DNA from: Opitutaceae bacterium
GTDB taxonomy: Bacteria; Verrucomicrobiota; Verrucomicrobiia; Opitutales; Opitutaceae
Assembly: GCA_025352845.1 (NCBI GenBank)
Contig: JANXSC010000579.1
Location: forward strand, 1 to 5,247
Reading direction: 5' to 3'
DNA: 5,247 bases
Positions 4,885 to 5,247 of the stretch are shown in pieces. Under the pieces are notes generated by a model, which worked only from the letters and a program-made list of their open reading frames with translations, ran no database searches and was not told the DNA's origin. A program made the position numbers and the translations under genes. Each line of letters begins with the position of its first letter. The stretch's first letter is position 1.

Positions 4885-5247
4885 TCACTTCTTCCCCGGC
4901 AATTCCAGCTTCAGGCCGGGCGTCGCCGCCTCGTCCTTCTTCTCGCCCGTCGGCGCCACAGGCGCGGCGGCCGGAGCCACCGGCACCGGGGGCAACATCG
5001 CCCGGAGACCAAACGCCCGCTGCATCCACATGCCACCGGGCTCGATCGTGGTGATTTGATCGATAAATCTCTGCGCGTCGGCGGCGTTGCCCGCCTCCAC
5101 GGCGAGGCTCGCGAGATGATAAGTCGCCTCGGCGCGCACCGCCTTGAACTGCGTCGCATCGTCCGCGAGCAGCTTCAGCTCGGCGGCAGCCTCGGCATTT
5201 TTTCCGGCCTGCACCTTGGCGAGGGCCCGGCCCATCTTGGCCCGCAC
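4885..5247 (-). CDS. TPR-like protein, C-terminal 120 residues, cut by window edge
   Basis: The frame is open to the right edge, so the N-terminus is missing. Two helical hairpins with tetratricopeptide spacing are visible: residues 6-33 of the visible part (GRALAKVQAGKNAEAAAELK) and 40-70 (AEATYHLASLAVEAGNAADA, ending TTIEPG). A Pro/Ala-rich, probably disordered tail follows (about 85-110, PPVPVAPAAAPVAP), then LKLELPGKK and TGA. This resembles the C-terminal part of YfgM-like or TPR_21-type proteins, which are often anchored in the inner membrane with a periplasmic TPR domain; whether this one has an anchor cannot be seen. TPR domains mediate protein contacts; the partner is unknown. It is convergent with the secreted Ig-like gene, with 125 bases between the two ends. 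Confidence 0.75.
   Translation of the reverse strand: MRAKMGRALAKVQAGKNAEAAAELKLLADDATQFKAVRAEATYHLASLAVEAGNAADAQRFIDQITTIEPGGMWMQRAFGLRAMLPPVPVAPAAAPVAPTGEKKDEAATPGLKLELPGKK

Overview
The window is GC-rich DNA, probably from the Verrucomicrobiota and most likely near Opitutaceae. That placement is inference. It rests on the large secreted protein, which combines cysteine-free bacterial Ig-like modules with a C-terminal repeat ending in an NDDW-containing domain, on the single-span LysM protein, and on short intergenic hairpin repeats. I recall all of these from genomes of that group, but no database was searched.

Layout. On the minus strand, reading right to left, there is a membrane-anchored LysM protein (1921-1397), a Nudix hydrolase of the ADP-ribose pyrophosphatase type (1331-759), and the N-terminal half of a PaaK/CapK-like adenylate-forming enzyme (633-1) that runs off the left edge. 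The LysM and Nudix genes are separated by a hairpin with a U-rich tail. The Nudix and PaaK-like genes are separated by a cluster of REP-like hairpins. A complete tRNA-Pro(UGG) gene lies on the plus strand at 2103-2179. It is followed after 35 bases by a plus-strand gene for a large secreted Ig-like protein (2215-4759). A convergent minus-strand gene (5247-4885), cut by the right edge, encodes the C-terminus of a TPR-like protein.

The most informative region is 2215-4759. It reads as one protein of about 848 residues that is now broken by an in-frame TAA (2581-2583) and three single-base frame changes (near 3421, 3502 and 3598). Homology-like continuity across every break shows one ancestral frame: signal peptide, Ig-like domain, a beta-rich module, two more Ig-like domains, a DFSG/YFG module, then two copies of an approximately 130-residue NDDW domain. 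It is either a decaying pseudogene or an intact gene with assembly errors. All three frame changes lie at short homopolymers, so errors must be considered.

The minus-strand genes do not form a recognisable pathway, and I see no defence system, mobile element, CRISPR array or biosynthetic cluster. The best candidates for something little described are a hairpin repeat family (hairpins at 699-764 and 4772-4796 share a GTAGGG lead-in and a CTTG-type loop but have different stems), the absence of well-placed Shine-Dalgarno sites before the three minus-strand starts, and the duplicated NDDW domain.
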